In this document: piece by piece, positions 9,431 to 17,462 of the stretch
Numbering within the stretch: the first letter of the stretch is position 1
Layout: each line of letters opens with the position of its first letter
Assembly (NCBI GenBank): GCA_965227905.1
Contig: OZ245780.1
Span: 2,294,001 to 2,358,000 of the forward strand
Reading direction: 5' to 3'
Length of the DNA: 64,000 bases
Origin: CBDDHT01 sp965227905
GTDB taxonomy: Bacteria > Pseudomonadota > Alphaproteobacteria > Rhizobiales > Methyloligellaceae
The notes under the pieces: model-generated
Seen by the model: only the letters and a program-made list of their open reading frames with translations
What the model was told of the DNA's origin: nothing
The model's database searches: none
Translations under genes and position numbers: made by a program

Positions 9431-9732
9431 TCTTGCACTCCGCTTTGATATTTATACTCGAATTGAGCATAAATGTGATGTGAATAATCCGACCGAGAGT
9501 CGATCGGTGACGGGTGATGTTGATTGTTATAATGATCAATCGGAACATAAGTGTTTTTGAGGCAGATTTCCAGTGCAGTTTTTTCAAGACCCAGACCAGG
9601 AATGTGTCTATGCGTTCATGGCGTGATGCCAGATCTGTAATTCAGGCCTGCCCCGTTCTGGTGTAGGTAGGATGCCGTGCTGCAATGATCACAGCCCGAC
9701 TTTGGCCAACGGACGCAGGGAGACAATTCACC
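9431..9732. promoter_or_regulatory. Divergent nadA / SDR intergenic region
   Basis: This 302 bp region separates two divergent genes and must hold both promoters. It is visibly richer in A+T than the flanking genes. Besides the 9451-9473 inverted repeat it contains TTGAT-N10-ATCAA at 9520-9539, whose centre includes TATAAT (9528-9533), a possible -10 element; I could not pair it with a convincing -35. The GGGAG before 9733 is the ribosome-binding site of the SDR gene. No ORF in it looks like a gene. Confidence 0.5.
9451..9473. promoter_or_regulatory. Putative NadQ operator upstream of nadA
   Basis: An inverted repeat with 9-base arms, TTTATACTC and GAGCATAAA, separated by GAATT; 8 of 9 arm positions pair. 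It sits 20 bp upstream of the nadA ATG, next to its ribosome-binding site, where a bound repressor would block transcription or initiation. NadQ (COG4111) regulators control nad genes in alphaproteobacteria, and a NadQ-family gene lies 4 kb away. The assignment is an inference from position and symmetry. Confidence 0.5.
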
Positions 9733-10479
9733 ATGAGATTGAAGGACAAGGTCGCGGTCGTGACCGGTGCGGCATCAGGATTTGGCGAGGGTATCGCACG
9801 CACGTTCGCGGAGGAGGGGGCGTCGGTCATCGTTGCCGATATCGATGAGGCGGCAGGACAATCTGTTGCCGACTCTCTGTCCGGTTCCTGGTTCGTTGCA
9901 TGTGATGTCACGCAAAGCGAGGACATTGCGAAGACCGTGGCCGCTGCCGAAACACACTTTGGCGGCGTCGATATTCTGGTCAACAATGCCGGCACGACAC
10001 ACGCGCGAAAGTCGATGCTGGATGTCACCGAAGAAGAGTTCGACAAGGTTTACGCGACCAATGTGAAAAGCATCTATCTCGGTGCGTTGCATGGCGTTCC
10101 GGCCTTGCGGCGCCGAGGTGGCGGAGTCATTCTCAATATTGCATCGACGGCAGGTCCACGTCCAAGACCGGGCCTCACGTGGTATAACGGTACGAAGGGC
10201 GCAGCGATAACCCTGACGAGATCCATGGCTCTTGAACTGGCGGACGACAAGATCCGTGTCTGTGCGATTAATCCCGTGATCGGCGAGACGGCGCTTCTGT
10301 CAGCATTCATGGGTGGACCGGATACACCGGAGCTTCGGGAACAGTTCGTTTCCACAATTCCTTTGGGACGCATGTCACGCCCGGACGATATTGCTCGATC
10401 TGCCTTGTTCCTGTGCAGCGACGACGCTGAATTCCTCACCGGCGTCTGCCTGGATGTTGACGGTGGCCGTTGTATCTAG
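9733..10479 (+). CDS. SDR-family NAD(P)-dependent oxidoreductase
   Basis: A 248-residue classical short-chain dehydrogenase. The Rossmann dinucleotide motif is TGAASGFGEG near the N-terminus, followed by NNAG, a catalytic Ser in IASTAG and the Tyr-x3-Lys pair in YNGTKG. The C-terminal FLTGVCLDVDGG is the usual end of FabG-like and glucose-dehydrogenase-like members. The ATG at 9733 is preceded by AGGGAGA at good spacing; the frame is open further upstream to 9685 but without a ribosome-binding site. The substrate is not deducible. It is transcribed away from nadA and has no obvious operon partner. Confidence 0.9.
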   Translation: MRLKDKVAVVTGAASGFGEGIARTFAEEGASVIVADIDEAAGQSVADSLSGSWFVACDVTQSEDIAKTVAAAETHFGGVDILVNNAGTTHARKSMLDVTEEEFDKVYATNVKSIYLGALHGVPALRRRGGGVILNIASTAGPRPRPGLTWYNGTKGAAITLTRSMALELADDKIRVCAINPVIGETALLSAFMGGPDTPELREQFVSTIPLGRMSRPDDIARSALFLCSDDAEFLTGVCLDVDGGRCI

Positions 10480-10581
10480 GGCCTTTGCGACCATGTCGAG
10501 GCAATTGCGGAAGTCTTTCTTAAACCAACTCGTCTAGTCAATTCAGAGAGACATTTGTGAAGCCCTTTGTGGGGAATGGCC

Positions 10582-11010
10582 ATGAAGACCACATTCAGAT
10601 TCAAGACTAGACGCTTTCGTCCCACGAGTGATGAACTTGATGAGGCCCACGAAGACTACATCAACCCTGACGTCTTCGGCCGCGAACTCGCAGATTTCCT
10701 AAGATCCGGGCTGCAGTCTCACGGATATGAGATCAATTCGCGATGTGCTGAAGATTGGGGTTACTGGCAGGAAATTCAGCATTCTGGTGATTACATTCTG
10801 GCGATTGGTTGCTCCAATTTGGATGAAAGCGATAGTGATCTAACCGAACACCTTGTTTTCATCGAGCCCAACAAGCCGGTTGTTCGGCCATTGAGGCGTT
10901 TGTTTCGGAAGACAAATGTTCGCGATGACGTCGAGGCGCTTGTGCTAGCTGTTGGTCAAGTGCTTCGCTCCGACGATCAGATTAGAGATATTCAACTGGA
11001 AGACGCTTAG
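10582..11010 (+). CDS. Hypothetical protein, lower-GC orphan
   Basis: I do not recognise the family. The 142-residue product is hydrophilic, with a basic N-terminus (MKTTFRFKTRRFRP), an acidic segment (DELDEAHEDYINPD), a central EDWGYWQEIQHSGDYILAIGC and an acidic tail; there is no signal peptide or membrane segment. The start at 10582 is favoured because GGGGA ends 6 bases before it; ATG 10576 is also in frame. By eye its base composition and codon choice (many A/T-ending codons) differ from the flanking GC-rich genes, which suggests recent acquisition. It stands alone between an SDR gene and a convergent caspase gene. Confidence 0.6.
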   Translation: MKTTFRFKTRRFRPTSDELDEAHEDYINPDVFGRELADFLRSGLQSHGYEINSRCAEDWGYWQEIQHSGDYILAIGCSNLDESDSDLTEHLVFIEPNKPVVRPLRRLFRKTNVRDDVEALVLAVGQVLRSDDQIRDIQLEDA

Positions 11011-11082
11011 CCAAGTGAGTTGGCTGCTGTGGCTCGCAGAGCGCCCGCCTGACGGATGCGTTTTTGTTTTTCGTTGAGCGCG

Positions 11083-12693
11083 CTAGCGCCGTGGCCCGAC
11101 ATAGGTCAGCCGGATAGTGCCGCCGACCGGGCCGATGACGGCGCAATAACCGGTTCGCGCAGTGATATCGGCCGATCGGCCGTTGGGCGCGATCGACCAT
11201 TTGGCCGGACGTGTCTTGCGGGGATAGTAGCCGCCGGGTCTCCACTTCATATCGGCGGCAATGCGGAATGCCGTGCGACTGACATCGACGCGCGCCCGTG
11301 CGATCCGAGGTTTATTGACCCAGGCATTACAATTGCGCGCAATTCCATAAGCCGGTGGTATTGGTTTGCGCGTGCCTCTCGGAATCCCGCCATTCTCACA
11401 GCAGGTCTGATGAATACTGCCTTTGATTTTGGCGAACTTTAGGTCCTTGGGAAGGATAGCCTGTCGGGCTGGATCGAAACGGACGCGCGTGAATTGCGCC
11501 ACCAGATCCCGGCCACCGCCCCCATCATAGGCGCCGCCATGAACGATTGTTGATTGGTTTCCTCGACCGAGCGTTAGATATTCCGCCGGCTCGCCACCCG
11601 ACATGCCTGCACACCAGACCGTGTAGGGCATGTCCTTGTTGCCGTTGACATAAAGCGTGGTCTCGCCGTCACGAGCGCTGGCCGGATTGTTGTCTCTAAC
11701 AGCTCTGCATGTTGTGGGTAGCTTTGGAGCACGCAGAGAGGCGAGTTTTTCTTTGGCAAGTACGGCATAGACGGTACCTTCAAAGGTCTGGATGAAGGAT
11801 TCCAGGACCGCCTGGCTCGGCGTGTCCTTGACGTCGGCCCAGAGTTGGGCTGCCAGGGCCAGGTTATTGGGAGCCGGCGCGACCGGCGTTTTGTCGCCCG
11901 AAGGATCTGGGGGCGTCGTGGTCTTCCGCACGAAATAGAATTCGCTCGTCATGCGCGAGAGACGTTCGGGGCGCTGCTTGTTCTTTGTGGCACTCATGAC
12001 CGATGCCGTCACACGCTTCAGCATGACTTCCACTTCGATGTTCGGTGTACCGACATGTTCGAGAAGTGCTTCTGTAAACGGGCTGTTGCGGCCGGTCCCA
12101 TCGGCGGCGACGGTTCCGGGTGCCGCCGCAAAAGTTACCAGTGTTTCTGGAGCGCGTGTCTGAATGCGCGCGAGACCGCGACCGAGTGAAGCTGCGTTTC
12201 CGGAACGCGTCAGATTGCTCCGAAGCTTGCCTGCAAACGGATTGTCGCGGCAGGCATCGAGAAACACCATGACTTTGGAAGCGCGGCTTTCCATGAGGCG
12301 GACGACATTATCCAGTGTGACCGTTTGCTGGCGGACCTGAAACTGATTCTCGAGCCGGGCATCGACAGGAACCAGAAAGTTTGTGCCCTGGAATTGCAGT
12401 CCATGGCCGGCAAAAAAGAACAGAACGACATCCGCGCGCATGGCCGCTTCGGCAAACTCAGCAAGACGATCGGCGAATTGAGCTTCGGTCTGATCGATAC
12501 CGACGATCACCTTGAAACCAAGCGTCTTGAGACGGTTGGAGACATCGGCAGCATCATTAGCGGGATTTCTCAGTGGTGTCGCATGCTTGTAGGCAGCGTT
12601 TCCAATGACAAGCGCGACACGTTTCTCAGCACTTGCAGGAACAGTTCCAAGGATCAGGCAAACGAATCCAATGACCGCAAAGACGCTTCTCAT
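11083..12693 (-). CDS. Secreted caspase-family (C14) protein with C-terminal GON domain
   Basis: 536 residues from the ATG at 12693, which starts a signal peptide (MRSVFAVIGFVCLILGTVPA). Residues about 24-265 are a caspase-like C14 domain: RVALVIGNAAY, FFFAGHGLQ with catalytic His about 97, and VFLDACRDNP with catalytic Cys about 148. A Pro-rich linker and a helical segment (about 270-325) lead to a C-terminal module of about 208 residues with spaced cysteines and DGETTLYVNG, MPYTVWCAGM and EYLTLGRG, which resembles the GON domain known from ADAMTS proteases. The enzyme would act outside the cytoplasm. It is the last gene of the nadQ-DUF1989 run, 59 bp after DUF1989. The GON call is from motif memory and needs a profile search. 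Confidence 0.85.
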   Translation of the reverse strand: MRSVFAVIGFVCLILGTVPASAEKRVALVIGNAAYKHATPLRNPANDAADVSNRLKTLGFKVIVGIDQTEAQFADRLAEFAEAAMRADVVLFFFAGHGLQFQGTNFLVPVDARLENQFQVRQQTVTLDNVVRLMESRASKVMVFLDACRDNPFAGKLRSNLTRSGNAASLGRGLARIQTRAPETLVTFAAAPGTVAADGTGRNSPFTEALLEHVGTPNIEVEVMLKRVTASVMSATKNKQRPERLSRMTSEFYFVRKTTTPPDPSGDKTPVAPAPNNLALAAQLWADVKDTPSQAVLESFIQTFEGTVYAVLAKEKLASLRAPKLPTTCRAVRDNNPASARDGETTLYVNGNKDMPYTVWCAGMSGGEPAEYLTLGRGNQSTIVHGGAYDGGGGRDLVAQFTRVRFDPARQAILPKDLKFAKIKGSIHQTCCENGGIPRGTRKPIPPAYGIARNCNAWVNKPRIARARVDVSRTAFRIAADMKWRPGGYYPRKTRPAKWSIAPNGRSADITARTGYCAVIGPVGGTIRLTYVGPRR

Positions 12694-12752
12694 GACTGGA
12701 TGATTTTCCCTAGCGATGTGTTGCAACGTCGAGCTTGCCACAGGTGGGAAGA

Positions 12753-13622
12753 TCAGGCCACAGCCACGCCATGGTTGCCGTCGTAGGAATTGCGTTCTGC
12801 CGGAATCCAGCCCGAGAGTGCCTCATCCCTTGGCCGATAAATCTCGACGCCGAGCGGAAAACAGGGGGCCGTATCATCTGAGTGACTGGATCCGCAGTCT
12901 CCACCTGGACAAGCGGAGAGGGCGCAAAGAAGGTCGATTTCTGCGAAAAACTCGATGAAATCGCCTGGCCGTACGGGACTCGCCTTCATGAAATACTGAT
13001 GCGTGTCCTTCGTGAAACCGGTGCACATGAAGACATTGAGCACGTCGTGAATGTGCGTTTCTGCCTTTGCAGGCGTGATGCCTTTTGTTGCGGCCAGAGC
13101 TCGGCTCAAATTCGAATGGCAGCAATTGTTATAGGCAGCGTTTCTGAGCAGCATATTCGTGTAGGGATCGCAGCGCGTCCCGATAACATCGTGGACGCCG
13201 GCACCATCGTTGTCCCAGCCATACCAATTGAGTGTGTCGTGGACGATCGTTGCCATCGGTCGCAGGTTTGGCAGGTTGCTCCATAATCGATCGCCCGTTG
13301 TGACGTGCGTGGCATGCAATGCGCGTGTCTTGCCGCTGAAGAACCGTTCCGACAGATCTGCGGCATTCCAAAGATTGAGATCGCCAACCTGCGGTCCCTC
13401 GATGCTGACAATGCGGAAGATATGACCGGCGGGAACTGCGAATGTCTTTGCATCCCGCGGCGGTACGGTCAGTTCCTCGGTCTTTGACATGTCTGTGCGG
13501 GCATTCTTGTAGAATGCCATATCGACAGTGGGCAGAGTGTCGACCGTGTAGCAAATAATCGGAGGAGCAGCGCGGCGTTCGGCTGCGTCCGACGGTTCTG
13601 CATTATCCGTGGGCTGGGTCAT
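12753..13622 (-). CDS. DUF1989 (urea carboxylase-associated) family protein
   Basis: 289 residues. The core (about 50-250) matches the family named after genes next to urea carboxylase: VPAGHIFRIVSIEGPQVGDLNLWNA, FSGKTRALHATHVTTGDRLWSN, a Cys/His-rich centre with YNNCCHSN, and NVFMCTGF. Conserved Cys and His suggest metal binding; the biochemical role is unknown and no urea carboxylase is present here. It begins 11 bp downstream of the nadQ stop, so it is almost certainly cotranscribed. The N-terminal ~45 residues are variable; an internal ATG in MSKTEEL is possible as an alternative start. Confidence 0.85.
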   Translation of the reverse strand: MTQPTDNAEPSDAAERRAAPPIICYTVDTLPTVDMAFYKNARTDMSKTEELTVPPRDAKTFAVPAGHIFRIVSIEGPQVGDLNLWNAADLSERFFSGKTRALHATHVTTGDRLWSNLPNLRPMATIVHDTLNWYGWDNDGAGVHDVIGTRCDPYTNMLLRNAAYNNCCHSNLSRALAATKGITPAKAETHIHDVLNVFMCTGFTKDTHQYFMKASPVRPGDFIEFFAEIDLLCALSACPGGDCGSSHSDDTAPCFPLGVEIYRPRDEALSGWIPAERNSYDGNHGVAVA

Positions 13623-13633
13623 TCGCCGGTTCC

Positions 13634-14647
13634 TTACGGACGTCCGGCTTTGACGCGAACGCCGGGAGCGGGGCGCTCCATCAGTACGTCTCGCCGGAAG
13701 CGGAAAAGTTTTGCCGGGCGTCCTCCTGTTGCCGAACGGACGTCACCGGTCGCTTCGACGAGCCCCGCATTCTCGACAAGCCGGCGAAAGTTCTGTTTGT
13801 GCAGAACGGTGCCCGAGACGGCTTCGACAGTCTGCTGCAGTTCGAACAGCGTGAACTCCGGCTGCATCAACTCAAACACGACAGGGCGGTATTTCAGTTT
13901 TCCGCGAAGCCGGCCCATTGCCGTTGCCAGGACCCGGCGATGATCGAACTGGAGAGGGCGGCCCAGTTCGGGTAGCGAGGACCAATGATTGGCCGCACTG
14001 CGCCCATCACGTTTCGCTTCGCTGACAAGCCCGGCTTCATAAAGCAATTCGAAACGCTCCAGGACTTTTTCCTCGTCCCAGCCGGCTCCGTCCAGGCCGA
14101 AGCAAACGCCGATTCGCTCCAACCGGGTGAGGGGACGCTCGGGAGCGCCCTTCTCGGGGCTCTGGCGCGCCCACACTCTCAGTCTGGGGGCGATTTCCTT
14201 TGCAATGATCACCGGTTCGCCTTCGCACCAATCCTCCCAGGGAAGATGCTGGTACCAGGGCGTCCAACCAGCACCGGTCGACACAGGTTCGGCGCCGGCA
14301 GGCGTCAGGGCCAGATACCCGATGGAGACAACATGTAATTCCGCGTCGCCTGGCACGGCGTGGCGGCCGCGGTCGCCGAATGTATAGAGCTGCTCGACAT
14401 AGCCAAGGCCGAGACCGGTCTGCGCGCTAACCCATCGCCTCAGTCCGATTTCAAGCGTTCGATGTTCCGTGGGCGTGAATGGTCCGAAAGGCAGCGCATC
14501 CCAGTTCTCACCAGCCTCTCGCGAACCCCGTACGACCAATATCTGCGGCTGGTAGTCGCGCAGACTGACAATGGCCGCGTTCAACCCGATCTCGACCTGC
14601 GATCCTGCCGTTTCGCGCGCGATTTTCTGAATTGAACCCCGTGCCAT
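13634..14647 (-). CDS. nadQ: NadQ-family transcriptional regulator (COG4111: Nudix-like + winged helix)
   Basis: 337 residues with the two-part architecture of the NadQ family: an N-terminal Nudix-fold sensor (about 15-175; QVEIGLNAAIVSLRDYQPQILVVRG, GLRRWVSAQTGLGLGYVEQLYTFGD) and a C-terminal winged-helix region (about 190-330; FELMQPEFTLFELQQTVEAVSG, HKQNFRRLVENAGLVEATG). The Nudix catalytic box is degenerate, as expected for a ligand sensor and not a hydrolase. Family members repress NAD synthesis genes in alphaproteobacteria. The probable target nadA, with an inverted repeat at its start, is 4 kb away. The ATG at 14647 lies 3 bp after the stop of the phosphatase gene, so the two are translationally close. 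Confidence 0.85.
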   Translation of the reverse strand: MARGSIQKIARETAGSQVEIGLNAAIVSLRDYQPQILVVRGSREAGENWDALPFGPFTPTEHRTLEIGLRRWVSAQTGLGLGYVEQLYTFGDRGRHAVPGDAELHVVSIGYLALTPAGAEPVSTGAGWTPWYQHLPWEDWCEGEPVIIAKEIAPRLRVWARQSPEKGAPERPLTRLERIGVCFGLDGAGWDEEKVLERFELLYEAGLVSEAKRDGRSAANHWSSLPELGRPLQFDHRRVLATAMGRLRGKLKYRPVVFELMQPEFTLFELQQTVEAVSGTVLHKQNFRRLVENAGLVEATGDVRSATGGRPAKLFRFRRDVLMERPAPGVRVKAGRP

Positions 14648-14650
14648 GGA

Positions 14651-15181
14651 CTAGGCTGGCAGCTGGGCTGGTAGGGAGAAGACAGAACCCTCGAAGGCCA
14701 TCTCACCGCGGCCAATCGCATCGACCGCCGTCGTCATACGGCCGTCTCGCTCGAGGATTTCATCCGCGATCGATACAAGGCGGCGGTTTGGCGTCGCTTT
14801 GGGCGATGCCGCCCGCAACTTTTTTGCGATCGTCTGTTCGCTGATGCCTGGGTTGAACGTGCAAAGCGCGATGTAGGCGGCCGCCGTTGAGCGGCTGATC
14901 CCGGCCCAACAGTGAATCAACATCGGCCCCGATCGGTCCCATGAGACGACGAAATCGATCAGATCGCCGACATGCTTGCGGTTTGGCGGCACCAGTCCGT
15001 CTCGCGGCTGATCAATGTCATTCATGGATAGCCGCAAGTGATTGCCAGGGTGGATCGTGTCGGGTGTCAGGACTTCGATGTCCTGATTGATCAGCGTAAC
15101 CAGATGGGAGACCCCGGCAGCATCAACAACGGAGTCCACCGCGCTTAGCGGTCCAACATATATGAGTTCTCGATGAGGCAT
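14651..15181 (-). CDS. Tyrosine / dual-specificity phosphatase-like protein
   Basis: 176 residues. The signature HCWAGISRSTA matches the cysteine-phosphatase P-loop HCx5R(S/T), with Cys as nucleophile and Arg binding phosphate; a general-acid Asp probably lies in the upstream MNDIDQPRDG region. The start MPHRELIYVGPLSAVD is the typical N-terminus of this alphaproteobacterial cytoplasmic family. The substrate is unknown and could be a phosphoprotein or a small phosphate ester. It lies 54 bp downstream of the HD gene and 3 bp upstream of nadQ, within the codirectional run from ygfZ. Confidence 0.88.
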   Translation of the reverse strand: MPHRELIYVGPLSAVDSVVDAAGVSHLVTLINQDIEVLTPDTIHPGNHLRLSMNDIDQPRDGLVPPNRKHVGDLIDFVVSWDRSGPMLIHCWAGISRSTAAAYIALCTFNPGISEQTIAKKLRAASPKATPNRRLVSIADEILERDGRMTTAVDAIGRGEMAFEGSVFSLPAQLPA

Positions 15182-15235
15182 GCACTCTTCGTAGCTCAGT
15201 GATGTAACAAATTCACGGCAAACATGAGGTTGCGA

Positions 15236-15847
15236 CTATCCGGCCAAGTGACGGAATCGCTCCAGATAATGCACTTGTGCAGACTTCACTGGCAATGGGC
15301 TGAGCTGTGTAAGCGTCTTTTCGAATTGGGAGTCTAATCCGCGAGGCCGGCCAAAAAAACGTTGTGCTTCCGCCTCTTCGAAACCGGCCAGATGAACGGC
15401 TTCAAAATAAGCAGCGATCCTATCTGCGCGTTTGATTGTCGCAGCAACGGTTTTCGGTATGTCGGCAGGCAATCCAAAGCGGATATGGATTGCGGAAAGG
15501 AGCTTGAGCTCCAAAGCCTTGTAATCGAGTCCTATAGCCGCCTTGAACGGGCTGATGAGATCCCCGACGACATACTCCGGCGCATCATGCAGCAAGGCTG
15601 CCAACAGCCATTTGGTCGGGATATCCTTGCGCAGGTGTGCGACGATGTCCTGGACAAGAATGCTGTGCTCGGCAACTGAGAAGGCGTGCTCGCCTTTGGT
15701 CTGGCCGTTCCAGCGCGCGACTCGTGCCAGCCCATGAGCGATATCCTCGATCTCCACATCGAAAGGTGAAGGATCGAGCAGATCAAGTCGTCGCCCGCTC
15801 AGCATGCGCTGCCAGGCCCTGGCCGGTTGTCCGCTGCGAGTGGTCAT
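15236..15847 (-). CDS. HD-domain phosphohydrolase, YfbR-like
   Basis: 203 residues of the HD superfamily (COG1896). The metal-binding His and Asp occur in EHAFSVAEHSIL, LLAALLHDAPEYVVGD and the later KRADRIAAYFEA. Relatives are 5'-deoxynucleotidases, which dephosphorylate dNMPs, so a nucleotide-pool role is plausible; the exact substrate is not proven by sequence. It starts 7 bp after the end of tag, a tight coupling that groups it with DNA and nucleotide functions. ATG 15847 gives MTTRSGQPARAWQRMLSG, the usual N-terminus. Confidence 0.88.
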   Translation of the reverse strand: MTTRSGQPARAWQRMLSGRRLDLLDPSPFDVEIEDIAHGLARVARWNGQTKGEHAFSVAEHSILVQDIVAHLRKDIPTKWLLAALLHDAPEYVVGDLISPFKAAIGLDYKALELKLLSAIHIRFGLPADIPKTVAATIKRADRIAAYFEAVHLAGFEEAEAQRFFGRPRGLDSQFEKTLTQLSPLPVKSAQVHYLERFRHLAG

Positions 15848-15854
15848 TGAGACA

Positions 15855-16466
15855 TCACTTCTGTGGAGGCTTGAATTTTTGTCCGAGCGCTTTGCACGCC
15901 TCGTATCGGTGACAACTGGTCAGATGGTCGTTGACCATACCCATGGACTGCATGAATGCATAAACCGTCGTCGGGCCGCAAAAACGAAATCCACGCGATT
16001 TCAGCTCTTTTGCCATGGCCTTGCTGATGGGTGTTTCGGCGGGGACCTTCTTCATGCTTGTGAACCGGTTCTGTACCGGTTCACCGTCGACGAAGTCCCA
16101 AAGAAGCGATGCCAGGCTCTTTTCTTCCCGAAGCGCGAGATAGGCGCGTGCATTACTGACCGTCGCTTCAATCTTGGCTCGATTGCGAATGATGCCGGAA
16201 TCCGCCATGAGCGTGTCGAGCTTGCGCTGTTTGTAGCGGGCGATCTTTTGAGCATCGAACCCGTCGAAGACTTCGCGGAAACGCTCGCGTTTCTTCAAGA
16301 TGGTGATCCATGAGAGACCGGCCTGGAAACCCTCCAGAATGAGTTTCTCAAAGAGCACCTGGTCGTCGGCTTTGGGCACACCCCACTCGGCGTCGTGATA
16401 GTCGATATAGATTTGATCGGGGCCGGCCCAGTCGCATCGTTTGAGTGCCGCTCTCGTTTTGGTCAC
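15855..16466 (-). CDS. tag: DNA-3-methyladenine glycosylase I
   Basis: About 203 residues. Tag removes 3-methyladenine from alkylated DNA, the first step of base-excision repair. Visible hallmarks: RCDWAG, YHDAEWGVP, LEGFQAGLSWITIL, and the C-terminal CHRYEAC; together the early Cys and the terminal His/Cys form the Zn site typical of Tag. I place the start at GTG 16466 because it overlaps the ygfZ stop by 4 bases (GTGA), a standard coupling signal; the frame stays open upstream to 16511, but that would overlap ygfZ far more. Confidence 0.93.
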   Translation of the reverse strand: MTKTRAALKRCDWAGPDQIYIDYHDAEWGVPKADDQVLFEKLILEGFQAGLSWITILKKRERFREVFDGFDAQKIARYKQRKLDTLMADSGIIRNRAKIEATVSNARAYLALREEKSLASLLWDFVDGEPVQNRFTSMKKVPAETPISKAMAKELKSRGFRFCGPTTVYAFMQSMGMVNDHLTSCHRYEACKALGQKFKPPQK

Positions 16467-17338
16467 GCCGCGTCCCCGTCTTGCGCGACGGGAACGTTGA
16501 ATGACGCCCATTTCGGTTGCGCTAATCGGATCGGAACGCCGCCAGTCACCAGTGCGTTGCCTTGTGTCATTGCTTTCTCGGCACGGTCCAGGCGGATCAA
16601 TGCAAGTCCAGCAGTGCCGGTTGACGACCCCAGAACCCCGATCACCGTTTCGCCCGCAAGGACATCTGTGCCGGGCCCGGGCAAAGGCCTATCGCCGACG
16701 ACCGGAACGACTCGTTTTCTCGCCGTACCGCGATGCTGCATGCGCGATACGACTTCCTGGCCCACATAGCAGCCCTTCTCAAAATCAACGCCGCCGAGTT
16801 GGTCGAAATTGGCCTCGTGAGGAAAGGCGTCGCCTAGCTCGAAATCACGTCCGCCTTCTGGAATGGCATGAGCTATGCGATGGGTATGGTAGTCCGCCTC
16901 GTCGCAACGTTCCAATTCGGTGTCGTTGATTTCGGCATTAGACGTCTTGATGAGCCGATGGCCAAGATCCGAGAGGCGCGGATCGGGAAACGACACGCTT
17001 TCGTCGATGCTTGGTAGTGAACCGTCCCAGATCGCCCAGACGGATCCACCGTCGACCACGGCCACTTCGACGGCAGCACGCAGTTTGTAGAAGGTGAGAC
17101 GTTTCGCCAGATCGGCCAAGACGTCTGCCGGGCAATCCAGGAGGTAGCCGCCAGCATCCTGCGCAACAAAGAATTCGAAGAGGATTTTGCCCTGTGGCGT
17201 CAGCAAACCCGTATGAATTGCGCTGCCCGATGCAACTGCATCGACGTCCGAGGTGACAAGGCCTTGCAGAAACTTGTGGGCGTCATCGCCGCCAACGCGG
17301 ATCACGGCCCGGTCGGTAAGATGTGCGATCTTGGTCAT
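16463..17338 (-). CDS. ygfZ: Folate-binding protein YgfZ-like (GcvT fold)
   Basis: About 291 residues from the ATG at 17338. It belongs to the folate-dependent YgfZ/Iba57 group involved in maturation or repair of certain Fe-S enzymes. The diagnostic motif KGCYVGQEVVSRMQHRG is present, with the invariant Cys; the N-terminal GcvT-like fold is seen in HKFLQGLVTSDV and TPQGKILFEFFV. An upstream in-frame start (17371) would add 11 unconserved residues. It heads a minus-strand run (ygfZ, tag, HD, phosphatase, nadQ, DUF1989, caspase) and diverges from the dihydroorotase gene. Confidence 0.92.
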   Translation of the reverse strand: MTKIAHLTDRAVIRVGGDDAHKFLQGLVTSDVDAVASGSAIHTGLLTPQGKILFEFFVAQDAGGYLLDCPADVLADLAKRLTFYKLRAAVEVAVVDGGSVWAIWDGSLPSIDESVSFPDPRLSDLGHRLIKTSNAEINDTELERCDEADYHTHRIAHAIPEGGRDFELGDAFPHEANFDQLGGVDFEKGCYVGQEVVSRMQHRGTARKRVVPVVGDRPLPGPGTDVLAGETVIGVLGSSTGTAGLALIRLDRAEKAMTQGNALVTGGVPIRLAQPKWASFNVPVAQDGDAA

Positions 17339-17462
17339 AGGTCTTTCCGGGGCTGTTTCGCGGTTCTCCACCGGCGGCTAAGCGACGCAAGAGACTCTGC
17401 CACAAGCCGCTGGTATAGCTTTGGGCCGGAACTTAGGGATGCAAACGGGGCGTAGCAAGTCG

